Source: Bdellovibrio bacteriovorus HD100 (GTDB lineage Bacteria; Bdellovibrionota; Bdellovibrionia; Bdellovibrionales; Bdellovibrionaceae). Taken from it: a stretch of DNA of 64,000 nucleotides. The notes below the pieces were generated by a model. The model did no database searches and was not told the origin of the DNA. It saw nothing but the letters and a program-made list of their open reading frames with translations. The stretch is taken from assembly GCF_000196175.1 (NCBI RefSeq), contig NC_005363.1, positions 2,666,001 through 2,730,000 of the forward strand. Reading direction: 5' to 3'. Of the stretch, positions 35,562 to 44,354 are shown piece by piece (position 1 is the stretch's first letter; each line of letters starts with the position of its first letter). The translations under genes were made by a program, and so were the position numbers.

Positions 35562-37544
35562 CTATTTCTCCTCGACCGCGGACACCACCGCGGTCAGAAC
35601 TTTTTTAGCATGATCCACTTGGGATTTCATGGTTTCTTTTTCTTTCATTTTGCCCAGCATCTCTTCCGGCGCAAAACTCAGGGTCTGGAAGAATTCAAAA
35701 CTTTTTGCAATGGCGTCACCGTGATCACGGCGAATGCTTGGCGGAATGATCTCAAGCAATCGTTCAATCTCCATGGCCGCACCACCTGTGCCGGACACTT
35801 CACCCAGAACTGTGTAGAAGGTGTTGGTCATTTCCACACCCACTTTGCGGTAATCCGTTTTTCCCAGAGCGGAGTCGACAACTTTAAAGCGTTTTTGCAC
35901 GAGCTCTTTCAAAGTACGGCGACGTCGGCCCCAGCCGAACTCACGCTGAGCTTTCACCAACAACACCAACGACGCTACAGAATACAATACTGCCCACAAC
36001 CACGGACGATACAGGACGCTGGCCTCTGCGGCCGGCTGCCACTGCATCAAAGGATCCGGCAGACGGTTTTCAACCACTTTCGGAGCGTCGGCTTTTTTCC
36101 CGGCGTCGGCCATGCGTGAAGAAGAACCCACGGGCGCATTCGGATTGTTGGACACTGTCAGATTGATAGCTTGAGTGGTGCGGGTGTAGTACTTCTTCGT
36201 CTGAGGATCAAACATGCTGACACTCAATCCCGGCAAAACCATCTGGCCTTCCTGACGAGGAATCACCAGCACTTCAAATTCCTTATAGCTGCGCCCGTTT
36301 TTAAAGAACTTGGATTCCGACTTGCTGTCGTACTGCTCAAGGCCCGTTGGCAGGTTCAAAGCCGGAAGATCAATCATCTTCGCATTGCCAGCACCCTCAA
36401 AGCGGATTTTCAGACTGAACGGCTGATTCACCAACACCTGCGGATTTTCGACAGACGCATGCAGTTCAAACTGCCCCACAGCTCCGGTAAAGTCCGCAGG
36501 ACGCCCTTCCACTGGCAAAGGTTTTACTTTCACCGGCACCGCGGCCGAGCTTTTGGTGTATTCGTAGGGCTTGCCATAGAAGCCAAACCCTTGAGTCGGC
36601 AGACGCACGCGGGATTTGATCTTGTATTCATCAATTGTCGCCGTCCCCGGTTTGATCGGGAACAGGGCGTGGGACGCCAGCAGGGCCTTTTTCCAAGGCG
36701 TGCCGTTGACGATTTCTTCTGTGAACTGGATGGAGGGAACTTCCTCGATGATCTCTTTCCAGTAGCCTTTCAGGCTTGGGAACTTCAGGCGATCCAGGGT
36801 CTCCATCTGACCACGGGTGTAGATGTACCAATTCACCGTAACCTGCTCACCTTCAAAGACTTCCGTTTTATCGACTTCAACAGAAATGAAAAAGGCCTCG
36901 TTCGGGTTGGTCGGCAGGCTGCGGAAAGCGGCCTCTGGCAAACCTGTGGAATTCGGATAACCACCATAGTCTTCCTGCTGCTGGCCTTGCATTTGCTGCT
37001 GCAAAAGTCTTTGGCGCTGACGCAACAACTGATCAAAGATCTCTTGTTCGGCCTGATCCATGGATTCAAACGGATCATCAAAGCCCGGAGGCGCCATTGA
37101 CGGACGCTTCGGCGGTTTGCCGGCCCCCATGCTTTCCTGACCGACTTTGATCACGATGGGTTGGGTGCGGTGAACTTTGCCACCGATCACCACTTCAAAG
37201 GACCCCACACTCAGAGTGCCGGTCTTTTTAGGGCTGAGCTGATAGTGAAATTCTTTGCGACGCTGGGTCTGAAACTGCATCCCGGACGGCGTGTTCACCA
37301 GCTTCTGAGCTACGGCATTGCTTTGCCAGTTGTTCAAAAGATCAAACCCGTCCAGATCCGGCAAACGCGGGTCCTGGATGTCGACATCTTCACTGGAAGT
37401 CACCGCCACACTCAACGTGAACGTGTCGCCCAGGCCCATCTCGGTGCGATCCACAGTGGATTGCACGGTGGTGCCCGCGGCTTGGGCAAAAAGCCCGAAG
37501 AAAATAAAACTTAGAAAGAACAGGAAATTACCAGTCTTTGTCAC
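35562..37544 (-). CDS. batD: BatD, oxygen-tolerance protein
   Basis: 660-aa exported protein with a signal peptide (cut near FAQAA), an N-terminal Ig-like region containing VDRTEMGLGDTFTLSV, several more beta-rich domains and one membrane helix (about 516-538) before a cytoplasmic tail. This is the BatD layout. Bat proteins help cells with oxygen or envelope stress; their chemistry is unknown. GTG start; overlaps batC by 17 bases. Confidence 0.88.
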   Translation of the reverse strand: MTKTGNFLFFLSFIFFGLFAQAAGTTVQSTVDRTEMGLGDTFTLSVAVTSSEDVDIQDPRLPDLDGFDLLNNWQSNAVAQKLVNTPSGMQFQTQRRKEFHYQLSPKKTGTLSVGSFEVVIGGKVHRTQPIVIKVGQESMGAGKPPKRPSMAPPGFDDPFESMDQAEQEIFDQLLRQRQRLLQQQMQGQQQEDYGGYPNSTGLPEAAFRSLPTNPNEAFFISVEVDKTEVFEGEQVTVNWYIYTRGQMETLDRLKFPSLKGYWKEIIEEVPSIQFTEEIVNGTPWKKALLASHALFPIKPGTATIDEYKIKSRVRLPTQGFGFYGKPYEYTKSSAAVPVKVKPLPVEGRPADFTGAVGQFELHASVENPQVLVNQPFSLKIRFEGAGNAKMIDLPALNLPTGLEQYDSKSESKFFKNGRSYKEFEVLVIPRQEGQMVLPGLSVSMFDPQTKKYYTRTTQAINLTVSNNPNAPVGSSSRMADAGKKADAPKVVENRLPDPLMQWQPAAEASVLYRPWLWAVLYSVASLVLLVKAQREFGWGRRRRTLKELVQKRFKVVDSALGKTDYRKVGVEMTNTFYTVLGEVSGTGGAAMEIERLLEIIPPSIRRDHGDAIAKSFEFFQTLSFAPEEMLGKMKEKETMKSQVDHAKKVLTAVVSAVEEK

Positions 37545-38265
37545 GAGGCTGCTCCTTCACATCTTTGCGATTGTATTCAGCACGGATTTTTTCTTCCTGC
37601 TGTTTCAATTCGCCCAGGATCTTTTTCACGTCCCCTTCAGTCAGCTCTTTCCCGTTGAACGGACGAGGCTTGTACTTTTGGGACTGCTGAGGGGTTTTCC
37701 CCTCTTTTTGTTCCTGATCCTTGTCGCCTTCTTTAGGATCTTTACCATCCTGATTTTGATTCTGCTGATTCTTATCACCGTCTTGCGGCTGATCTTGTTT
37801 GCCTTCACCGCCGCCCTGACCCTGCTGTTGCTGGGTCAAAAGCTCGATGTTGGTTTTCACTTCCTTGGAAGAAGGAATGATCTCCAGGGCCTTTTGATAG
37901 ACGGCCAAGGCTTCGTCCACTTGTTTAGCTTTGCCTAAAAGCTGCGCCTGATTAAAGCGCGCCATAAACACCAGCTCAAAATTCTTGTCGACCAAGGCCA
38001 GCTTCTCAGCTTCACGATAAGACTGCAGTGCCTTTTCCGCCTGCTGCATACCTTCAAAGCTCAAACCCAAATTCAAATGCAGCTGACTGACAAAGGGATC
38101 ATAACGAAGCCCCTCAAGATACTTTTCCATAGCTCCCGGATAAGTCTGCGCCGTCAGGGCTTTATTCCCCTCACGATTCAACTCCAGAGTTTTAAGATGA
38201 GGCCTGCCCGGCCCACACCCTGTCAAAGCAACTGCGATTATGGATGCACCAACCAAGTGTTTCAT
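37528..38265 (-). CDS. batC: TPR lipoprotein, BatC-like
   Basis: Lipobox LTGC (cysteine at residue 17) followed by two or three TPR units (about 30-150, with LRYDPFVSQLHLNLGLSF). A low-complexity Gln/Gly/Lys/Asp-rich stretch (about 155-205) and the ending EQPRDKDW close the chain. BatC proteins are TPR proteins acting with BatA and BatB. It overlaps batB by 4 and batD by 17 bases. Confidence 0.8.
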   Translation of the reverse strand: MKHLVGASIIAVALTGCGPGRPHLKTLELNREGNKALTAQTYPGAMEKYLEGLRYDPFVSQLHLNLGLSFEGMQQAEKALQSYREAEKLALVDKNFELVFMARFNQAQLLGKAKQVDEALAVYQKALEIIPSSKEVKTNIELLTQQQQGQGGGEGKQDQPQDGDKNQQNQNQDGKDPKEGDKDQEQKEGKTPQQSQKYKPRPFNGKELTEGDVKKILGELKQQEEKIRAEYNRKDVKEQPRDKDW

Positions 38266-39326
38266 GCGGGGGGCACCTCGTAACGACCTTTCCAGAACAG
38301 GAAAGAGTTTCTGCGTTCACCCAGGAACAGTTCTAGAAGCGCGATGATAATTCCCAACATCAACACTGTCTGGAAGCGTTCTTCGTACTGGGTGGCCATA
38401 GTCGTGTCGAACTGGGCTTTTTCAAGTTTGCTGATGTCTTCGACAAGCAACTTAGTCTGCTCGCCCCCAAATGTGGCGAAATAGAAGCTGCCCTGACCGG
38501 CTTCAGCCAGCGCGCGCAAGGCATCGCCTTTGACGGTCGTCAGGATGGTCTGACCTTGACGGTCTTTTTTATAACCTTTTAAAAAGCCCATGCCGTCACG
38601 AACGGGAATCGCCCCGCCTTTTTCCGTGCCGTAAGCCAGCGAGAAGATTCTGACACCTTCACCAGCCATTTTCTTGGCTTCATCCAATGCACCCTGCTCG
38701 TGATCTTCCCCGTCGGAGGCAATCAGGATCACGCGCGTGACTTTCACGGTTTCATCGGTGGAAACCCCACCGCGCTCGAAGGCTTCTTTGGAGATCTTCA
38801 AAGCTTCTGTGAAGTTTGTCCCTTGCGAGGACACAGAGCTGGGCTCCAGGGATTCCAGATACATTTTGATTGCGCCCGGATCGTTTGTCAGGGGCGACAA
38901 CAACGCCGCCGATCCGGCAAAGGCCACGATGCCCACTTTATTTCCCGGCATCAGATCCACCAGACGGCTCAGTTCGGCTTTGGCTTGTGCCAAGCGGGAC
39001 GGTTTCACGTCTTCGGCCATCATACTTTCAGAAACGTCGACGGCGAAGATGATCTCAACCCCTTCACTTTTGACTTCCTGTTGGGATTCACCCATTTGTG
39101 GGCGTGCCAAAGCCAGCACAAAACACAGCACGGCCAAAACCTGCAAAGTGGTTTTGATCGAACGCTTCTTGCGCGATACAGAACTTGAAAGGAACGGATA
39201 CAGTCTTGAACCGATGGCGGCTTCCATCTTTTTTCGCGACATGCGATCAAAGATAAAGCCCACAATGATAATCACCGGGATCAGCCACAAATAATTAAAT
39301 GCCGCAAGGTTTTCAAAGCGGAACAT
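38262..39326 (-). CDS. batB: von Willebrand factor A protein BatB
   Basis: 354 aa. N-terminal membrane helix pair (about 10-28 and 50-68), a VWA domain with the MIDAS motif DVSESMMAED (about 95-104), and a C-terminal helix (about 325-342). Start chosen at the ATG at 39326, which has AGGAGG before it and overlaps the batA stop (TAATG); the longer reading into batA is unsupported. Confidence 0.88.
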   Translation of the reverse strand: MFRFENLAAFNYLWLIPVIIIVGFIFDRMSRKKMEAAIGSRLYPFLSSSVSRKKRSIKTTLQVLAVLCFVLALARPQMGESQQEVKSEGVEIIFAVDVSESMMAEDVKPSRLAQAKAELSRLVDLMPGNKVGIVAFAGSAALLSPLTNDPGAIKMYLESLEPSSVSSQGTNFTEALKISKEAFERGGVSTDETVKVTRVILIASDGEDHEQGALDEAKKMAGEGVRIFSLAYGTEKGGAIPVRDGMGFLKGYKKDRQGQTILTTVKGDALRALAEAGQGSFYFATFGGEQTKLLVEDISKLEKAQFDTTMATQYEERFQTVLMLGIIIALLELFLGERRNSFLFWKGRYEVPPA

Positions 39327-40336
39327 TATGGCACCCTCCTTAACCAGGAACGGCCCAAAAGCAGTCCGGCCAAATAAAGAACCAAAGCCCAAATCAAGAA
39401 GGGCGGGAATTTTTCAGTGTAGTTGGTGAACTTGTTCACATCGATCTTGGTTTTTTCCAAAGTGTCGATGTCACTAAAGACCTTTTGCAAAGCCCCTTCC
39501 GTGGTGGCGCGATAGTATTTACCGCCCGTATCAGAAGCCATACGACCCAGCAGGTCCTCGTTCACCGTGCTTTCAAATGGCTGATAGGTTTTTACCTTCT
39601 GACCAAAGATATCACGGGAATAAACCGGGATGCGCGTCGGACCGTCTTTACCGATACCGATGGAATAAACCTTGATGCCGTAACCCTTGGCGATCTCAAG
39701 ACCCGTTTCAGGATCGATGGTGCCCGAGTTGTTCTCCCCGTCCGTCATAAAGATCATGACCCGGCTGCGGGCCTGGGAGTCTTTCAAGCGGCCGGCGGCA
39801 TTGGCCATCGCCACACCCAAAGCGGTTCCGTCTTTGATTTTTGCACTCGACGCACTGGAGATTTCATTCACCCGCTGCAAGATCATCTGATAATCCAGCG
39901 TGGGTGGAACCATGGTGAAGGATTCACCGGCAAAGACCACCAGACCGATACGATCTGAAGTCCGCGCGCTGATGAATTTCGCGATGGTTTCTTTTGCGGC
40001 TTCCAGACGGTTTAAAGGTTTCATGTCTTCAATCAGCATTGAATCAGAAACATCCAGACAGATGACGATGTCGATCCCTTCCACATTCTTGCGGATCTTG
40101 GTGTTCATTTCCTGCGGACGCGCCAATGCGACAATCGCAAATACCAAAGCCAGGGATTTTAAGATCACCGGCAGGTGCATTAAACGCGTGCGCACAGTCG
40201 GCGTCACAGACTTTAACAGCTCAACCGAGCCGAACTGCAATGTCGGCGTCTTCTTTTTTCTTTTCCAGAAGTTCCAGATCAGAATCAAAACCAGCGGAAG
40301 CAGGAACCACAGGGCCCACAAGGAATGATAGATCAT
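39326..40336 (-). CDS. batA: von Willebrand factor A protein BatA
   Basis: 336 aa. Helices at about 5-25 and 58-75, VWA domain with MIDAS DVSDSMLIED (about 94-103) and MTDGENN further on (about 195), then a C-terminal helix (about 315-330). It should sit in the inner membrane with BatB. Overlaps the upstream gene by 4 bases (ATGA). Confidence 0.9.
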   Translation of the reverse strand: MIYHSLWALWFLLPLVLILIWNFWKRKKKTPTLQFGSVELLKSVTPTVRTRLMHLPVILKSLALVFAIVALARPQEMNTKIRKNVEGIDIVICLDVSDSMLIEDMKPLNRLEAAKETIAKFISARTSDRIGLVVFAGESFTMVPPTLDYQMILQRVNEISSASSAKIKDGTALGVAMANAAGRLKDSQARSRVMIFMTDGENNSGTIDPETGLEIAKGYGIKVYSIGIGKDGPTRIPVYSRDIFGQKVKTYQPFESTVNEDLLGRMASDTGGKYYRATTEGALQKVFSDIDTLEKTKIDVNKFTNYTEKFPPFLIWALVLYLAGLLLGRSWLRRVP

Positions 40337-41232
40337 GAGGACACCCTTTCCATTTTCTCTACCAGAGTGCGGCAGTGGGTGGCCAGATTCAAAACGTCGC
40401 TGCTGGAAAGGTTCTGCTTATCCGCGAACGCGTGCTGATATTCATGGAACAGCTTCAGCAGGCCCTCGCCCGCTTCCACATAGACGTTGCGATGATATTT
40501 TTTAATATCCTTGATGACCAGACGTTCGCTCCACTCCAAAGCCGGCACGCGGAACTGGCGGGTCAGGAAAAGCTTAAACATCTTGTTGGTTTCAACCAGC
40601 ACCTGTTCGATTTCTTCTTTTTTGGCGTCTTTGCCAAAGAAGACCGGATTGGTGCGCTGAAGACGGCGATAGTTTTGATGGAATTCAGACAGCGGTGTTA
40701 AGGCCGAGTCATGTTCACGCAGGCGTTCCAGCATATTGCGTCTTTGAATCACGCGATAAATCTTGGTGATGGCAATCAAAGCAATCACACCCAGGAATGC
40801 CGCTAAAATTCCCCAATAAAGCATCGGCACCCCAATGCTGGCAGGCCCGATCGGACCATAAGGTTCTTGTTTCACGGGCTGTTCACCCGGATTTTGCGGT
40901 GGCGGCGGAAGCACCGAGGTCACCGCGTATTGTATCGGCCCCAGATCCAGAGTCTGCACGCCGTCACTCAGTTGCAGGTTTTCAAAGGGAATGTTGCCAG
41001 CCGTGTAAGCGGTGGCCTTGATGTCGGCCACGGTCGGCGAGCGAAACTCAAAACCCAGAAGTTTAATCTGGTATTTTTGTTCCGGCTTCAGGACAAAATG
41101 AAGTTTTTCCTGTTGAAGATCGCGCGGGAATTCCCCGTCACACACCAAAAGAAACTCGCGCCCGACGGTGAGCTCGTTGTCTTTCAGTCCCTCGACTGCG
41201 GGAATTTCTGCCTTACACTGAATTAAAGCCAT
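40333..41232 (-). CDS. Bat-operon membrane protein, DUF4381-like
   Basis: 299 aa: an N-terminal beta-rich part, a single membrane helix (about 140-160), then a helical cytoplasmic domain. In MoxR/Bat operons this position usually holds a DUF4381-type protein, and the layout agrees, although here the N-terminal part is longer than the usual family member. Joined by one-base and four-base overlaps to its neighbours. Confidence 0.7.
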   Translation of the reverse strand: MALIQCKAEIPAVEGLKDNELTVGREFLLVCDGEFPRDLQQEKLHFVLKPEQKYQIKLLGFEFRSPTVADIKATAYTAGNIPFENLQLSDGVQTLDLGPIQYAVTSVLPPPPQNPGEQPVKQEPYGPIGPASIGVPMLYWGILAAFLGVIALIAITKIYRVIQRRNMLERLREHDSALTPLSEFHQNYRRLQRTNPVFFGKDAKKEEIEQVLVETNKMFKLFLTRQFRVPALEWSERLVIKDIKKYHRNVYVEAGEGLLKLFHEYQHAFADKQNLSSSDVLNLATHCRTLVEKMERVSS

Positions 41233-42101
41233 TATCTTCTCTTCTTAAAGAAGGCCACCAAAGGATTCACATAATCCTCACTGGACTTCACATCCACACG
41301 CTCCACCTGAGCCAGGCGAAGCAGACGATCCCGAGCCTCTTTGCGTTTGGCCACGGCCTCTTCATACTGGGCACGGAACGATTGCGAAGACGTGTCCACG
41401 GTGACGATCTCCCCGGTCTCGGCATCTTGCACTTCGATCACACCCATGGAAGGCAAAGAATACTCGGCCGCATCGTTCACCACACAGGCCACGACGTCAT
41501 GCTTTCTTCCCAGCAAACGCAAGGACTGTTCAAAGCCTTGATCCATAAAGTCACTGAATACAAACACCGTCGCGCGTTTCTTCAAAATCCCCTGCAAATA
41601 AGAGAATCCGGAAGAAAGCTTCGTGCGATGGCTTTTGGGTTTATAATAGAACAAATCACGCAGCAGACGGTGCACGTGGCCCCGCCCCTTTTTCGGTGGA
41701 ACGAAGTGTTCCACCTGATCACTGAAAAGCAACAAACCAATCTGGTCGTTGTTCTTCACCGCAGAAAACGCCAGGAGCGCTGCCATGTGGGTCATGACTT
41801 CGCCCTTAAAGTAAGGCCCGGTTCCAAAATCACTGGAACCACTGACGTCCACGGCCAGAATCAGGGTCAGCTCACGCTCTTCCTCGAAGGTTTTGATGTA
41901 CGGCTTTCCCGTGCGCGCGGTCAGCGGCCAGGAGATCGAACGAACATCATCGCCCGGAACGTACTCCCTGAAATCTGCAAAAGTCATCCCCTGCCCTTTG
42001 AAGGCCGTGTGGTATTCACCGGCAAAGAGATTGTTCACAAGCTTTCTTGTGTTGATCTCGAGCAGTTTGACTTTCTTTAAGACCTCAGGAGGCAAGCTCA
42101 C
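41232..42101 (-). CDS. DUF58 protein (VWA-like)
   Basis: 289 aa with the DUF58 signature EYVPGDDVRSISWPLTART (about 47-65) and LILAVDVSGSSDFG (about 80-93), a VWA-type metal site. DUF58 proteins partner with MoxR ATPases. GTG start overlapping the moxR stop (TAGTG). Confidence 0.92.
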   Translation of the reverse strand: MSLPPEVLKKVKLLEINTRKLVNNLFAGEYHTAFKGQGMTFADFREYVPGDDVRSISWPLTARTGKPYIKTFEEERELTLILAVDVSGSSDFGTGPYFKGEVMTHMAALLAFSAVKNNDQIGLLLFSDQVEHFVPPKKGRGHVHRLLRDLFYYKPKSHRTKLSSGFSYLQGILKKRATVFVFSDFMDQGFEQSLRLLGRKHDVVACVVNDAAEYSLPSMGVIEVQDAETGEIVTVDTSSQSFRAQYEEAVAKRKEARDRLLRLAQVERVDVKSSEDYVNPLVAFFKKRR

Positions 42102-43093
42102 TATGGCACCTCGACCTGACTTAGGATTTCTTTGATGATGTCATCGGTTCTGATGTTTTCAGCCTCGGCTTCGTACGTCAGAATCAGACGGTGGCGCAGA
42201 ACGTGGTACGCAATGGCTTTCACGTCTTCGGCGGTCACATAACCGCGACCCCGCAAGAACGCGTGAGCTTTCGCCGCACGATACAAGCTGATCGTCGCAC
42301 GCGGAGAACCACCCACGTTGATCAGGTTCGCAATACGGCTCAAACCGTATTCACCCGGCTTACGGGAGGCCATGATCAATTCCACGATATAGTTTTTGAT
42401 TTTGTTATCAACATAGATCTGATCCGCACGGTGAGCCGCACGTAAAAGGTCTTCTTTTGAAATCACCGGCTGCACTTCCGGTTTTTCGTTGGTGCCCATG
42501 CGGTTGAGGATTTCAAGCTCTTCGCCTTTACCTGGGTAAACGACGTTGATCTTGAACATGAAACGGTCCATCTGGGCTTCCGGCAGCGGATAAGTACCTT
42601 CTTGTTCCAACGGATTCTGAGTCGCCAGAACTAAGAACGGGCTTGAAAGTTTGTAGGACTCATCCCCGATGGTGACTTGTTTTTCAGCCATGGCTTCAAG
42701 CAGGGCGGATTGCACTTTCGCCGGCGCACGGTTGATCTCATCCGCCAGAACGATGTTCGTGAAGATCGGTCCTTTGCGCGGAGCAAATTCACCGGATTTG
42801 GGATTGAAGATCATGGTACCAATCAAGTCCGTTGGCAGAAGATCCGGCGTAAACTGGATGCGTTGGAAATCCAATGAAATGGATTTTGAAACGGTCGCGA
42901 TGGTCAGCGTCTTCGCCAAGCCAGGCACACCTTCCAGCAGGATGTGGCCGCCGGTCAGAAGGCCCATCATGATGCCCTCCACCATTTCCTTTTGCCCAAC
43001 GACAACCTTGTTGATTTCAGCCATCATTTTATCAATGAATTGGCTCTCTTGCTTGATTGCGGCATTCAGGGCCATGATATCGACTTCACTCAC
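42101..43093 (-). CDS. MoxR-family AAA+ ATPase
   Basis: 330 aa; a chaperone-like ATPase thought to mature or activate partner VWA proteins. Walker A GVPGLAKT (about 57-64) and Walker B LADEINRAP (about 118-126) are intact, as is the sensor region ATQNPLEQEGTYPLPEAQ. An AGGAGG-like GGAGG lies 7 bases before the GTG at 43093, so I start there instead of 43153. First gene of the minus-strand Bat operon. Confidence 0.95.
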   Translation of the reverse strand: MSEVDIMALNAAIKQESQFIDKMMAEINKVVVGQKEMVEGIMMGLLTGGHILLEGVPGLAKTLTIATVSKSISLDFQRIQFTPDLLPTDLIGTMIFNPKSGEFAPRKGPIFTNIVLADEINRAPAKVQSALLEAMAEKQVTIGDESYKLSSPFLVLATQNPLEQEGTYPLPEAQMDRFMFKINVVYPGKGEELEILNRMGTNEKPEVQPVISKEDLLRAAHRADQIYVDNKIKNYIVELIMASRKPGEYGLSRIANLINVGGSPRATISLYRAAKAHAFLRGRGYVTAEDVKAIAYHVLRHRLILTYEAEAENIRTDDIIKEILSQVEVP

Positions 43094-43233
43094 GTTCTTG
43101 CCTCCAGAGTAGATGAACCTCTCTATTTCACAATTTGCTCTGAATCTTCGCAAGCTTAGAGTGAAATCCCGACGAAAAACTATGCGCCGTTCCTGTGCTT
43201 GCCAAGGGTCGGGTTTAGTGGGACTAATTTTAT

Positions 43234-44046
43234 ATGATCAACAACAATACAAAAGTCTGGATATTCATTCTATCAAGCTCTCTGGCCCTGCTGGTTCTTG
43301 GCTACCAGTTCGGGGAACGTCTGGGGTTGTTGATTGGTTTCTTCTTTGCGGTTCTTTTGAACTTCTTTGTGTTCTTTTATGGCGAAAGCCGCGTGCTGGC
43401 AAAACTGAACGCACAACGAATCAAGGGCCAGGATTCTTGGGGCCTGATCGACAAGGTTCAAAAGATGTCAGCCCAACTGTCCATGCCGCCACCCGCGGTC
43501 TACATCACCCCACATGCGTCCGTGAATGCCTTCTGCGTGGGGCATTCCTGGAAGCGCGGATCTTTGGGTTTCACTGCGGGCCTTTTGCAAAAGCTGAGCG
43601 ATGAAGAGCTTGAAGCCGTCGTCGCCCATCAAATCTGCCACATCCGCCGTCTGGATACGTTCGCATTCAGTGTCAGCAGCACAATGGCCAATTCCGTGGT
43701 AGGTCTGGGACAGTTCCTGGACAATCTGATACCTTATAAGCTTCAGTTCTTTATGCCCCTGCTGTCCCCGATTGGCTGGCTGATCATCAAGCTTGTGGTG
43801 GTGGAAAAGTCCTTCTTTGAAAATGATTTGATGGCTTCCGAACTTTTGGAAAGCCGCAACCGTCTGGGTGAAGTTTTGTGGCGCATGGAGGGTCTGGCTC
43901 AGACCCAGCCGCTGGACATCCCGGCCTGCACCAGCCACCTGTTTATGGTGAACCCGGAAGGTTTTAGACAAAAGAATCTGTTCCTGAAATCCCACCCGGC
44001 CATTGAGGTCCGTTTGCAAAAGCTGATGGGTTATTACCCCATCTAA
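43234..44046 (+). CDS. HtpX-like M48 peptidase homologue with a broken zinc site
   Basis: 270-aa membrane protein with two N-terminal helices (about 8-25 and 30-48), the M48/HtpX pattern NAFCVG (about 98) and LQKLSDEELEAVVAH, and another membrane segment (about 172-190). The zinc helix reads HQICH (132-136) where active enzymes have HExxH, so the catalytic glutamate is glutamine. The usual third ligand glutamate also aligns with phenylalanine (SFFEND, 193-198). It is probably a non-catalytic relative. Divergent from moxR. Confidence 0.82.
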   Translation: MINNNTKVWIFILSSSLALLVLGYQFGERLGLLIGFFFAVLLNFFVFFYGESRVLAKLNAQRIKGQDSWGLIDKVQKMSAQLSMPPPAVYITPHASVNAFCVGHSWKRGSLGFTAGLLQKLSDEELEAVVAHQICHIRRLDTFAFSVSSTMANSVVGLGQFLDNLIPYKLQFFMPLLSPIGWLIIKLVVVEKSFFENDLMASELLESRNRLGEVLWRMEGLAQTQPLDIPACTSHLFMVNPEGFRQKNLFLKSHPAIEVRLQKLMGYYPI

Positions 44047-44091
44047 CTTGACAGGATTATCAGGGAACTCACATTCACAAAGAGGGTATTT

Positions 44092-44340
44092 ATGAACGAA
44101 AAAATTGAAGCCTCCTTTTCAGTCCTAATTATGTCCGTCGCCTCTTCGGCGATTATGGCTATGGGTCTGGCTCCAAATCCTCAAAACGGCGAAGTGAGCA
44201 AAGATAAAAATATGGCTCGCTTTAACATCGACCTTTTGGTGGTCCTGCAACAAAAGACCAAAGGAAATCTGACTGGCGATGAAGCCAAATTTTTGGAAAA
44301 CTTAATCAGTGATCTGCAAATGAAATTTGTGTCTATGTAA
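44092..44340 (+). CDS. DUF1844 protein
   Basis: 82 aa. The DUF1844 pattern is seen: FSVLIMSVASSAIMAMG, then PNPQNGE, IDLLVVLQQKTKGNLT and EAKFLENLISDLQMKFV. Function unknown; the family is small, alpha-helical and widespread in Proteobacteria-like bacteria. GAGGG precedes the ATG by 11 bases. It lies 14 bases before htrA and is likely co-transcribed. Confidence 0.85.
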   Translation: MNEKIEASFSVLIMSVASSAIMAMGLAPNPQNGEVSKDKNMARFNIDLLVVLQQKTKGNLTGDEAKFLENLISDLQMKFVSM

Positions 44341-44354
44341 GGAGAAAACTGTCT

